Source of the DNA: Candidatus Aegiribacteria sp. MLS_C
GTDB lineage: Bacteria; Fermentibacterota; Fermentibacteria; Fermentibacterales; JCC-6
Reading direction: 5' to 3'
Length of the DNA: 64,000 nt
NCBI GenBank assembly: GCA_002030045.1
Contig: LQBI01000030.1
Coordinates: forward strand, 62,001-126,000
The notes under the pieces are model-generated. The model saw only the letters and a list, made by a program, of their open reading frames with translations. It was not told the origin of the DNA and ran no database searches. Below, piece after piece: positions 53,701 through 60,988 of the stretch (positions within the stretch are counted from its first letter, which is position 1; every line of letters begins with the position of its first letter). The translations under genes were made by a program, and so were the position numbers.

Positions 53701-54476
53701 ATCGGAAGGCGCTTTCGATCGAGAGGCAGACCCTTGGCGAGATGCATCCCTCTACCGCATGCTCCTACAACAATATAGGCCACGTGCACTCGGTCATGGG
53801 TGACTACGATAAGGCTCTGGAGTATTACGAGAAGGCCCTGGCCATACAGAAGGAGACCCTCAGCGAGAAACATCCCCACACCGCTACTCTCTACAGCAAT
53901 ATCGCCAGTCTGTACTGGAAGAAGAACGACTTCGGAACGGCCCTTGAGTACAGCGAGAAGGCCCATTTGATGCAGAAGGAACTCCTTGGCGAGAAGCATC
54001 CCTCCACAGCCAGATCCTACAATAACATAGGGGTCATACATGCCCGCCAGGGACACTTCGATGAAGCCCTGGCGTACTACGAGAGGGCACTCGCCATAAG
54101 GATGGAACTGCTCGGCGAGAGGCATCCTGATACCATCAATTCCTACAACAATATAGGAATATGCCTCCATCAGAACGGAAATAACGGCAGAGCACTGAGG
54201 TTCAGCGAAAAGGCCCTTGCCCTGGGAAGGGAAGTATTCGGGGAGAACCACCCCAACACCGCCCTGGCGATGGGGAGCATTGCCCGCATCTGCTCTTCGA
54301 GGGGGGATTACGGCAGGGCGGAAAGCCTTTTCTTGCAGGCTTATTCGATCCTGTCCGGTTCACTCGGGAATAGCCATCCCTATTCGACGAGGACACTGGC
54401 CAGCATGGCCGACATGTACGAAACCATGGGCAGGCCCGCCGAGGCGGAGAAGGTCAGGGCACGGCTGGGTCGATAG
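50730..54476 (+). CDS. Adenylate cyclase-like/AAA ATPase/TPR signalling protein
   Basis: A 1248-residue cytosolic protein. Residues about 20-200 are a class III cyclase domain (metal Asp30 in MFIDICGFSAM, Asp80 in SSFAGDAFTSIF). A second, cyclase-like domain (about 230-400) has lost the first metal Asp (CYMTFETAGDL) and looks regulatory. Residues about 410-720 are an AAA/STAND-type ATPase with Walker A GNPGVGKS and Walker B VVLVIEDIQWLDDES. From about 840, nine or so 42-residue kinesin-light-chain-type TPRs follow (HPDTATSYNDIGAVYLDTN...KALEYYRKALSI). This is the architecture of large bacterial cyclase regulators. GGAGGG precedes the start. Confidence 0.88.
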   Translation: MKGLIPSFISDRCSQDRRDGILQATCMFIDICGFSAMTQALMNNGKEGAEVLAEVINSVFTPAIGTIYRHGGFVSSFAGDAFTSIFPSDSARLLDSLSAAIRLRDRLRKEGVQITKFGSFDLSVRISLSFGDVSWGIIPHEAQSTFHFGGNAIVKCTEYAMMHAATGEVVLDGSVVSELEGTSGVTLESTSEGYRLLSSIDSPAPEWMLPEPIDSHQEEFVPPEVLELNRRGEFRDIVSCYMTFETAGDLSSGIAGIISLARRFGGYFNKMDCRDGGGMILVLFGAPVNPGNLYRRALDFAIAAGGVSELRLRTGLACGTVFAGFVGSGLRSEYTALGSVVNLSARFAQSGGEPFIYLDETIYRQCRSLYDMVPLEPAEFRGFDGRVPVFQLSGKRLEIPSSAFGGRMVGREREMVQLEDLMRPVGAGVFGGIVYLFGNPGVGKSRLVHEIARRNRFRTLLLQTDGILRKPLNPFTGFFRQYFDQEEELSLEERKSNFESRYRELTGMMQRFTDTARRPETTGDLTRVKSLIGSVIGLSWEDSVFESVDPDDRRVIIRLAVSEFFRALSLTEAVVLVIEDIQWLDDESKGVFELMTRSAEGYPLMILATGRFDDDGSSPLLRSDPDVPSHSITLRDLSEEQTKLLVEDLLGGRTDDCLAAYIQERTEGNPFYTEQFCLYLRDRGIISTGDGVYRLEREPADIPTDINMVLVSRIDRLSEKLKETVQIASVLGREFEIQALGAMIRNLGAAGGSDAPSSDSGVLHLVNSIEEEGIWSAMTEFICMFNHSLLRDAAYEMQLRTRLRDLHGMAGDVVRDLHPDDMTLYADIAHHYELAEEWEKAIEYSGKAADYFHRSIRYDEALAYRRKSLSVCLRTLGGTHSKTARCYSDMGVVLSDMGDFGEALSCHRKALSIRLGLFGEEHPDTARSYSFIGEVCSERGEYDPALENLERAIAVRRSVLGEMHPDTATSYNDIGAVYLDTNRFDKALEYYRKALSIERQTLGEMHPSTACSYNNIGHVHSVMGDYDKALEYYEKALAIQKETLSEKHPHTATLYSNIASLYWKKNDFGTALEYSEKAHLMQKELLGEKHPSTARSYNNIGVIHARQGHFDEALAYYERALAIRMELLGERHPDTINSYNNIGICLHQNGNNGRALRFSEKALALGREVFGENHPNTALAMGSIARICSSRGDYGRAESLFLQAYSILSGSLGNSHPYSTRTLASMADMYETMGRPAEAEKVRARLGR

Positions 54477-54494
54477 ACCGGAAGGAGTCCCCGC

Positions 54495-55379
54495 ATGATG
54501 TTGCTTCTTACCCTTATAGCCTTTCCGCTTCCCGTAGAGGGCACGGAAGGCTTCCATGCCATCGAACTGGTTCCCTTCGGTGAGGGAGTCGCCGCCACGG
54601 GAGAGGCGGGAAGCAGGCTGCTGGTCCTGGGCGGCGGACTGGAACCTCTCCTGGACATAACCGCCGGGGACCTGGGAATAGACTGGTTCCGATCCATTGC
54701 GGCCGACCCGCTGCTGGGAGACCTCTGGGTGCTGGCTGAAGACACGGGGCCCTTCCTGTTCCGCTTCGATCGTGGAACACTCACTGATGCGGACGGATTC
54801 CGTTTCGACGACATCAGCAATCCCGTCGTGGACGGGTCGGGCCGGCTGTGGTACTCCTCCGGAGGCAGGCTCTTCAGGGACCTCGCCGATCTCGGAATCG
54901 TCCTGGACGCAGGTTGGCTGGCGGTAAGCGCCGACGGTGAGACCGTGGCATGGGTGGACGGCGAGGACAGGGTCTGGCGCACGCGGGTATCATCCGACCT
55001 CGAACCGGAAATGGTCGAGGAAAGGCGCTCCATCACCCCGTTCTACCTTCCGACAAGCCCTGTCCTCGTCGTACCCCTTCTCGGCGGCGGTTTTTCAATG
55101 CATCTGCCTGAAGGTTCCGTCATCGAGGTGGAGGAGGGACTGCAGCCCTCCTGGTGCCCGTATCCCGAAGGCGTCGTCTACTGCGTGTCAGAGGATGACG
55201 GTCACCGCATCATCGGGTCAGACCTGTACCTGGCCACGCTGCAGGGGGAGATCGTAAGGCTGACGGATACACCGGACTGCCTGGAGACCAACCCTTCGGT
55301 CTTCGATGAGGGAATCATCGCCGTGGATGCATCCAATGGATACCTGGTAGTGGTCCCCGACGACTGCCTGTTCCGGTAA
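54495..55379 (+). CDS. Hypothetical secreted propeller-like protein
   Basis: A 294-residue protein with a short signal-like head (MMLLLTLIAFPLPVEG) and repeated propeller-type strands: SRLLVLGGGLEPLL, WVLAEDTGPFLFRFD, RLWYSSGGRLFRDL, GETVAWVDGEDRVWRTRV and LYLATLQGEIVRLTDTP. I recognise no named family. It starts 18 bases after the cyclase/TPR gene stop, behind AAGGAG, so it is probably co-transcribed with it; a role as a periplasmic partner is speculation. Confidence 0.62.
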   Translation: MMLLLTLIAFPLPVEGTEGFHAIELVPFGEGVAATGEAGSRLLVLGGGLEPLLDITAGDLGIDWFRSIAADPLLGDLWVLAEDTGPFLFRFDRGTLTDADGFRFDDISNPVVDGSGRLWYSSGGRLFRDLADLGIVLDAGWLAVSADGETVAWVDGEDRVWRTRVSSDLEPEMVEERRSITPFYLPTSPVLVVPLLGGGFSMHLPEGSVIEVEEGLQPSWCPYPEGVVYCVSEDDGHRIIGSDLYLATLQGEIVRLTDTPDCLETNPSVFDEGIIAVDASNGYLVVVPDDCLFR

Positions 55380-55465
55380 GTCTTGTCGGGAAGGCGTCCG
55401 CCGCCTTCATGAGACCGATACCGGGGAGGAGCCGGCGGTATTCCGAAGGGACCCTTTCCGTGCCG

Positions 55466-55488
55466 TCCGCTCCGCGTCATGGAGCGGA
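55466..55488. terminator. Stem-loop in the gap before the M1 peptidase gene
   Basis: TCCGCTCC (55466-55473) and GGAGCGGA (55481-55488) pair perfectly over 8 bases with a 7-base loop. It lies in the 213-base gap between two forward genes. Without a U-tract it could be an attenuator, terminator or mRNA-stability hairpin. Confidence 0.35.
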
Positions 55489-55592
55489 GACCTGTCCGGC
55501 ACCGATCGGAAAGGGATACTCGATGGTCCCTCGACTCTTTATCTTCTTCGGCAGGGACTGGCTCTTGACCTGCCGGACGAGGAGGAGGAGCG

Positions 55593-57488
55593 ATGCTGCT
55601 GATCATTATGCTGACGCTGATCTCGGGACCCCATCCGCTTTTGCAGGAACAGGCACTCCGCAGGCCCCTTCCCTGCTGGACGATCGACGGCTCGGACCAT
55701 CCCGAGAACCCGGTGGACATCCTGCACTACGACCTGGCAATAGAGGTGTTCCGAGACATACAGGAGATATACGGTATAACCGGAATAACAATGACCTCCG
55801 CCGGGACGACGGTGTCCGACATAAGGCTCGACCTCAGGCAGCTCACCGTTGATTCGGTGTGGGACGCCACCGGGGACCTGGCCTTCCACCAGCAGGACGA
55901 TTCGCTGTTCATCACGCTCTCGTCACCGCTGGCCCCCGCCGATACGGCGGAACTCTTCGTGGCGTACGGCGGATTCCCCTACCACGAATCCTGGGGGGGT
56001 TTCTGGTTCCATCCCTACATCACCTACCACATCGGGGTGGGGATCTATACCCCGGGACAGTGCATGGGCAAGTGCATGTTCCCGTGCTGGGACTTCCAGA
56101 ACGACAAGGCCACCTACGATTTCCACATAACCTGCCCCGATACGCTCTACGCCGTTGCCAACGGCGATTCCGCCGGGGTCGATTACGAGGCTGGGAAGGC
56201 CACCTTCCACTGGACCTTCGATCAGCCCCTCCCCACCTACCTGGTCACAATGGCTGTGGGGGAGTACGCGGTGCTCCACGACTCAACGGACTCCCGAATC
56301 TACTACTACGTCTACGAGTGGGAGATCGACGACGCGCTGGGCAGCTTCACCAATGTAGACCTGATGCTGGCCAACCTTGAGTCACTTTACGGTCCCTATC
56401 CGTGGGACTGCAGGTTCAGCCTCGTTGAGACTCCCAACGGCGACATGGAGCATACATCCGCCATAGCCCACTGGGCCAACGCGGTCAACGGCAACAACTA
56501 CTGGGACTGGCTCATCGCCCATGAGATGACCCATCACTGGTGGGGCTGCTGCGTTTCCCACGCGGACTGGCAGAGCATCTGGCTCAAGGAGTCCTTCGCC
56601 ACCTACGGCGAGGCCCTCTGGATGGAGACCTACGGCGAGGACGAATACACGGAGTACATGGTACAGAGCATAATGATACCGTACCTTAACAGCGGCGAGC
56701 TCTTTCCCGTAGCCTATCCCGAGACTCCCGCCCAGATATTCAGCTACACCACCTACGAGAAGGCGGCATCGGTGCTGCACATGCTCAGGTATGTACTGGG
56801 CGACCAGGATTTCTTCGATTCGATGAACTGGCTGTTCCAGCAGCACATGTACGGTCTCATAACGAACCAGGACTTCCATGACGCAGTGGAGTACGTCACC
56901 GGAGAAGACATTGACTGGTTCATGGACACCTGGATATACGACTGGGGCTATCCCGTGTACGACATCACCAGCAGCTGGACCGGGACCCTCGACGCATGGG
57001 AGCTCACCGTAGAACTCAGCCAGGTCCAGACGACCGGACCCGTGTTCGAGATGCCGCTGGAGTTCCTGGTCCAGGGCGTGTCTCAGGATACCCTTGTGAC
57101 CATGTGGAACGATTCCGCATACCAGGCGCAGTCGTACCAGGTATCCTTCGAGCCGGTGGATGTGGTTTTCGACCCCTACAGCCACATACTCTGCGGTAAC
57201 GTCCTGACCGGGATAGAGGGGCCGTCTTCGCCTCCCGGCGGTCTGGGTACCGTCCATCTCGGTCCCAATCCCTGCAGGGGTTCCGCGACGGTCATATGGC
57301 CGGGTACCGAGAACTGGGACCTGACCGTCACCGTCTACGACATGAGCGGGAGGACCTGCCTCAGGGGAAGGCTTGTTCCCGGCGAAAGGACCCTTGACGT
57401 TTCCTCGCTGCCCCCGGCAACCTACCTTCTGGACATAAGGGGAGAGGGGAGCACCAGGCAGTCGGCCAGGCTCGTGGTACTCGAGTAG
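55593..57488 (+). CDS. Secreted M1 family metallopeptidase with T9SS sorting domain
   Basis: A 631-residue zinc aminopeptidase-like enzyme. An N-terminal hydrophobic head (MLLIIMLTLISG) precedes the beta domain. The exopeptidase GAMEN-like loop is FSLVETPNGDMEHTSAIAH. The zinc site is HEMTHHWWG (His310, Glu311, His314) with the third ligand Glu333 in WLKESFATYGE, at the correct 18-residue spacing. The last 90 residues (VHLGPNPCRGSATVIW, LTVTVYDMSGRTCLRG, YLLDIRGEGSTRQSARLVVLE) form a type IX secretion sorting domain, so it likely acts at the surface or outside the cell. GAGGAGGAGG precedes the ATG. Confidence 0.9.
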   Translation: MLLIIMLTLISGPHPLLQEQALRRPLPCWTIDGSDHPENPVDILHYDLAIEVFRDIQEIYGITGITMTSAGTTVSDIRLDLRQLTVDSVWDATGDLAFHQQDDSLFITLSSPLAPADTAELFVAYGGFPYHESWGGFWFHPYITYHIGVGIYTPGQCMGKCMFPCWDFQNDKATYDFHITCPDTLYAVANGDSAGVDYEAGKATFHWTFDQPLPTYLVTMAVGEYAVLHDSTDSRIYYYVYEWEIDDALGSFTNVDLMLANLESLYGPYPWDCRFSLVETPNGDMEHTSAIAHWANAVNGNNYWDWLIAHEMTHHWWGCCVSHADWQSIWLKESFATYGEALWMETYGEDEYTEYMVQSIMIPYLNSGELFPVAYPETPAQIFSYTTYEKAASVLHMLRYVLGDQDFFDSMNWLFQQHMYGLITNQDFHDAVEYVTGEDIDWFMDTWIYDWGYPVYDITSSWTGTLDAWELTVELSQVQTTGPVFEMPLEFLVQGVSQDTLVTMWNDSAYQAQSYQVSFEPVDVVFDPYSHILCGNVLTGIEGPSSPPGGLGTVHLGPNPCRGSATVIWPGTENWDLTVTVYDMSGRTCLRGRLVPGERTLDVSSLPPATYLLDIRGEGSTRQSARLVVLE

Positions 57489-57501
57489 GAAGGAGTATTC
57501 C

Positions 57502-58329
57502 ATGTACCGTGCAGTATTGGTCCCGGCATGCCTGGCCTTCGGGGGCGGGGAAGCGATGATCCCGCCGGGCGCCTCAGCCGGACAGTCATTCACGCTCACG
57601 GTCGAGAACGAATGGTACCTCGGCTGGGCTTCGGGGATCGCGCTCTCGGGTATTACCCATGACGAGGGGGAGGATCGAATCTGGATCGTCAGTTCGACCA
57701 CGGACAAGCTGTACCGTGTATCACCGTCAGATCCGCTGGTGGTGGAGGAGACCATTGACGTTCCCGGCGACTGGGGTTCGGGTATAGCCGCCAGGGGGTA
57801 TGGTGCGGAAAGGTACATCTACCTAGTGGACGGCAACATACAAGGCAGCTACTATGCATATCACGATGGCTCATGGATCTTCTACTCCGGCAATCCTGCG
57901 TCCGAGTACGGTACTGGCCTCGATGTGGAGGATAACGGAATGCTGTGGGAGTCTGTGCACGATTACGGTCTGATGAGGTTCTACCCCGGAAGCAGCACCT
58001 TTACCGGTTTCGAATACCATACTCCCGGAGCGACTGGCAGCGGAGTGACACTCTTCCCATGGGAGGACGGGACGGGTGTCGCTGTTTCATTGCAGAATTA
58101 CAACAAGCTGGAGTTCTTCGTCTTCGAGCCCCCCGACTCCCTTGTCTTCCTCGGCGATGCGGATATTCCGGTGAGCGTGGATTTCTGTTCGGGCCTGGAA
58201 TACGTATCCAGCAGGGCAACCTTCTACCTGACCGTCAGGATCTCCGGCCTGATGCACATGCTGGAAGTCGGATGTGACGTTCTCGAACTCAGGCAGGATA
58301 CCTGGGGGAGCATCAAGACGGCCATGTGA
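57502..58329 (+). CDS. Secreted propeller-like protein with C-terminal TWGSIKT tag
   Basis: A 275-residue exported protein. A short hydrophobic head (MYRAVLVPACLAFGG) is followed by propeller-like strands (GITHDEGEDRIWIVSSTTDKLYRVSPSDPLVVEETIDVPGD; GLDVEDNGMLWESVHDYGLMRFYPGS). The family is unknown. It ends LRQDTWGSIKTAM, matching the tails of the proteins at 48846 and 59607. It starts 14 bases after the M1 peptidase stop behind GGAAGGAG, so the two are probably one transcript. Confidence 0.65.
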   Translation: MYRAVLVPACLAFGGGEAMIPPGASAGQSFTLTVENEWYLGWASGIALSGITHDEGEDRIWIVSSTTDKLYRVSPSDPLVVEETIDVPGDWGSGIAARGYGAERYIYLVDGNIQGSYYAYHDGSWIFYSGNPASEYGTGLDVEDNGMLWESVHDYGLMRFYPGSSTFTGFEYHTPGATGSGVTLFPWEDGTGVAVSLQNYNKLEFFVFEPPDSLVFLGDADIPVSVDFCSGLEYVSSRATFYLTVRISGLMHMLEVGCDVLELRQDTWGSIKTAM

Positions 58330-58409
58330 TTTCCGGGCTGCGGAAGCGGCCGGCACCCGGTGATGCACCTGTGCCGTCGATCGATTATGATACCCTCTTC
58401 AAACTGGTA

Positions 58410-58441
58410 TTGTTTACCCGAAATACTCCAATGGTTGACAG
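58410..58441 (+). promoter_or_regulatory. Possible BirA-type biotin operator upstream of bioY
   Basis: TTGTTTACC (58410-58418) and GGTTGACAG (58433-58441), separated by 14 bases, resemble the BirA half sites TTGTAAACC and GGTTTACAA (7 of 9 matches each). Known operators have 15-16 base spacers. The right half abuts the AGGAGGT ribosome site of bioY, a sensible place for biotin-dependent repression. Pattern match only. Confidence 0.4.
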
Positions 58442-58449
58442 GAGGTACC

Positions 58450-59088
58450 ATGCAGTTAGCGGCTGCCGTTGCAGAGTACGACAGGTTCAGGGCAGGCATC
58501 TTCCGCAGGCGTGACGGCCTCGCCTTCGAGGGGAAGCTGGCACTGGCCTTTTCCATGGCTGTTCTTACTGGATTGCTTGCTCAGGTCAGGGTGTACCTTC
58601 CCTGGACTCCCGTTCCTCTGACGGGGCAGGTGCTTGCCGTCCTGCTCTCCGGGGTCGTCCTCGGTGGAAGGTTCGGCGCGCTGAGCCAGGTCCTGTACAT
58701 TTCCCTTGGAGTCGCGGGCGTTCCCTGGTTCAACGGTTCGTCAGCCGGTCCGGCTGTTCTGTTCGGCCCTACCGGAGGCTATCTGCTGGGCTTCATCCCT
58801 GCTGCCTACGCCATGGGGCGAACAGTGGACAGCTGCCCTCCGGCGAGGTCGTTTCCCGGAAATGTACCTTCAATGGCGGTCGTTACACTGTTATGCATAT
58901 ACCTGCCCGGACTCGCCGGGCTTGCTTTCTGGCACCATGCCGCGACCGGCGGCTTTCCCGACCCTCTCAGGCTACTTGTCATCGGTGCCCTTCCCTTCAT
59001 GCCCGGAGAATCACTGAAGATCCTTCTTGCCGGACTGGGCGGTCGTATTCTCGGCCCGCCGTCAGCGTTTCCGCAGTCGGGAAAGTAG
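58450..59088 (+). CDS. bioY: Biotin transporter BioY
   Basis: A 212-residue S-component of the biotin ECF transporter, with six predicted helices. Signatures are VYLPWTPVPLTGQVLAVLLSGVVLGGRFGALSQVLYISLGVAGVPWFNG and GPTGGYLLGFIPAAYAMG, and the C-terminal PFMPGESLKILLAGLGGRIL. No EcfA or EcfT gene is near, so it either works alone or shares an energising module elsewhere. The ATG at 58450 follows AGGAGGT. The organism therefore probably scavenges biotin. Confidence 0.92.
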   Translation: MQLAAAVAEYDRFRAGIFRRRDGLAFEGKLALAFSMAVLTGLLAQVRVYLPWTPVPLTGQVLAVLLSGVVLGGRFGALSQVLYISLGVAGVPWFNGSSAGPAVLFGPTGGYLLGFIPAAYAMGRTVDSCPPARSFPGNVPSMAVVTLLCIYLPGLAGLAFWHHAATGGFPDPLRLLVIGALPFMPGESLKILLAGLGGRILGPPSAFPQSGK

Positions 59089-59228
59089 TCCTTGATCCCA
59101 TAGTGATCCGGCCCCGGAACATGACTTGCGATCCTTCCGAAGGACGCGACGGTCCGGGTCCGATTGGTCCCGGGCCAGTGGAGCTTATACTGAAGGATAA
59201 ACGGTCCGGACTGCCAGGGAGGGAGGAC

Positions 59229-59553
59229 TTGAATGAAAAATACCGTAGAGCGCCCAGGTGCGGGGACAGGAAGCTAATGACCATCACCGGGGCGGTGAAT
59301 TCAAGCAGTTACGATCCACAGTCGATATACCTCCTCTCCCTCGGGGGGACCGCCCTGGCCGGCGCGGTGCTTGGCCTTGAGCCGGGGGCCCCTGGAGGCT
59401 TTCTTCTGCAGGGGTTGCGGTTACCTCGAACTGTACGTGATGGAGCCGGGGTCGGTGGTTTCCGACGGTGAGACGATCAAGGGTCAGGACATCCGCTGGA
59501 GTCGACAGGCCTTGACATGTTCCTTGAATACCGTGAAGGGGTGCAGGTCATGA
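59229..59553 (+). pseudogene. Decayed small zinc-ribbon protein
   Basis: A TTG at 59229 behind GGGAGGGAGG begins NEKYRRAPRCGDRKLMTITGAVNSSSYDPQSIYLLSLGGT. The match then shifts one frame near 59370 and reads PLEAFFCRGCGYLELYVMEPGSVV. Joined, these give the pattern of small zinc-ribbon proteins (CPxCG ... CxxCGYxELYV), except that the first Cys is lost (APRCG). Loss of one knuckle Cys plus a frameshift argues for decay. The region 59089-59228 before it holds nothing else clear. Confidence 0.45.
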
Positions 59554-59579
59554 AGGGGTGCAGGTCATGCACCCCTTCG
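59536..59579. terminator. 17-base tandem repeat and strong hairpin
   Basis: A 17-base unit starting GAAGGGGTGCAGG occurs twice in tandem (59536-59552, 59553-59569). The second copy forms a perfect 11-base stem, GAAGGGGTGCA (59553-59563) with TGCACCCCTTC (59569-59579), around a 5-base loop. Sitting between convergent genes it is a good bidirectional terminator, and the extra copy offers an alternative pairing. Confidence 0.6.
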
Positions 59580-59606
59580 CGAAGTACGCTCTGTGATCCG
59601 AAGACC

Positions 59607-60200
59607 TTACTGGATCGTGGCCTTGATCGATCCCCAGGTGGTCTGCTCGAGGGCCAGCTCATCGAAGATGAAGTTTGGCCCGAAACGGCCGTAGGAGGTG
59701 GAGGTGAGGCCCGGGAACACGAATCCCAGCTCTCCGGAGGTGGGGTAGACACTTGCCACCCAGGTTATTTCCGGCGCGGTGGACATAGAGCTGGCGCCGG
59801 AGATGTAACTGTCATCGTCACCGGAGAGGTAAAGGGCGCCTATGGTGTAGGTCTCGCCTGTATCAAGGATTATCGGAGTGATGCTCTCGTAGATCCAGTC
59901 GCCAACGACGGTACCGGTGTTGTCCACTATCACGGAACCGAGCAGGTTCTGCGAACCGTCCCAGATGCCAACCTCGTGGGGATTGTCGATGCCTCCGGCT
60001 CCGGACGAATCCATGTTCCAGATGCCCAGGTCCGTCACCTGCATCTGCTCGCTAACTGTGAACTGGTAACCCACCACGTCCCCGGTGGCGCTGCCGTAAT
60101 AGGAGTCGTACTGCGAACCTCCGGTGAATCCCGTGATCGCCTGTCCGAAGGCGGCGGGGACTATCACCAGAGCGATCAGAGCATAGATGCCTGTTCTCAT
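59607..60200 (-). CDS. Secreted DUF4082-like beta-sandwich protein with TWGSIKA tag
   Basis: A 197-residue exported protein: signal peptide MRTGIYALIALVIVPAAFGQA. The body resembles DUF4082-type beta sandwiches: VVGYQFTVSEQMQVTDLGIWNM, HEVGIWDGSQNLLGSVIV and ITPIILDTGETYTIGALYLSGDDDSYI. Such domains occur in extracellular proteins of unknown function. It ends LALEQTTWGSIKATIQ, the tail motif shared with two other secreted proteins here. GGAGGGTGACA precedes the ATG at 60200; the frame upstream to 60254 is basic and unsupported. Confidence 0.72.
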   Translation of the reverse strand: MRTGIYALIALVIVPAAFGQAITGFTGGSQYDSYYGSATGDVVGYQFTVSEQMQVTDLGIWNMDSSGAGGIDNPHEVGIWDGSQNLLGSVIVDNTGTVVGDWIYESITPIILDTGETYTIGALYLSGDDDSYISGASSMSTAPEITWVASVYPTSGELGFVFPGLTSTSYGRFGPNFIFDELALEQTTWGSIKATIQ

Positions 60201-60301
60201 TGTCACCCTCCTTGCGAGTGTTTTCTGTTTTCTGCACGAACGAGACACGAACATAATTGAAGAGCACCGGCAGCCGCAACTGATTCAGCTGGTGATCGAG
60301 G

Positions 60302-60988
60302 TCAGCGTTCACCGCGGTTCCTCCAGATCCCCCATACGATGCGCCATTTGATGTACGGAAGTTTCTCCGGCAGCTCCGCGAGGTTCATCGCGAGGAAGTC
60401 CCTGTCGGGGACGGAGGGAGACGACAGGACCTCTCCGCCGTGGAGCTTCGTGAACCCCGATGCCGAGAAGTAAGCGTCCAGCCTGCCGCCGTGTCCTGTG
60501 TACAGGCCGGATTCCCGGAGCCCCTGCAGGAGCCGTACACTGAAACCATCGTCCGGAGTCGCTTCCAGGGCATCGTAGTCGTACTCCCCCATCACTGCGT
60601 AGAACCCTCCCGGGGTCAGCACCCGGCCTACCCTGGCAAGCCATTCCACCGGATCGGGGACGATTGAGAAGAAGAAGGAGCTGACGTACATATCGGCCTT
60701 AACGGGACCGGCAATTGCGTCACCCTGAATGAATCCCTCCCCATCCGGCAGGACGTCCGGATCGATGTCCATCCCGGTGTACCGGGCCCCGGTCAGGTCC
60801 CGGAGTTCGGTCGCCAGCAGACCCGTTCCGCAGCCGGGCTCGAAGACGGTGCCGGTACTCCTGAGGGGCAGCAGGGAGTAGACATTCCTGCGCATCTGCC
60901 TGATTTCTTCGAACTGCCTGCGGTAGATCCCGGCCAGGACCCGCCTGTCACATGGAGTCCCTGCAGGGTACCCCGTTCTGCTTCTCAA
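60302..60988 (-). CDS. Class I SAM-dependent methyltransferase
   Basis: About 228 residues with a methyltransferase core: motif I VFEPGCGTGLLATEL, then YTGMDIDPDVL, the acidic ADMYVSSFFFSIVPDPVEWLARVGRVLTPGGFYAVMGEY, as in type 11/25 methyltransferases. The start is uncertain; a TTG at 60988 behind GGAGGAGG overlaps the upstream radical SAM gene by 41 bases, and other in-frame starts reach 61066. Overlap implies translational coupling, so it may modify the same target as the radical SAM enzyme (inference). No metal or Cys-rich elements are present. Confidence 0.8.
   Translation of the reverse strand: MRSRTGYPAGTPCDRRVLAGIYRRQFEEIRQMRRNVYSLLPLRSTGTVFEPGCGTGLLATELRDLTGARYTGMDIDPDVLPDGEGFIQGDAIAGPVKADMYVSSFFFSIVPDPVEWLARVGRVLTPGGFYAVMGEYDYDALEATPDDGFSVRLLQGLRESGLYTGHGGRLDAYFSASGFTKLHGGEVLSSPSVPDRDFLAMNLAELPEKLPYIKWRIVWGIWRNRGER

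Noticed and set aside
53300-54450. 126-base periodicity considered as a DNA repeat array
   Set aside because: It is the 42-residue TPR repeat of the signalling protein; the copies are diverged at DNA level.
56382-57818. Long minus-strand frame opposite the M1 peptidase
   Set aside because: Antisense of a gene with intact HEMTHHWWG and Glu ligand; no ribosome site or recognisable domain.
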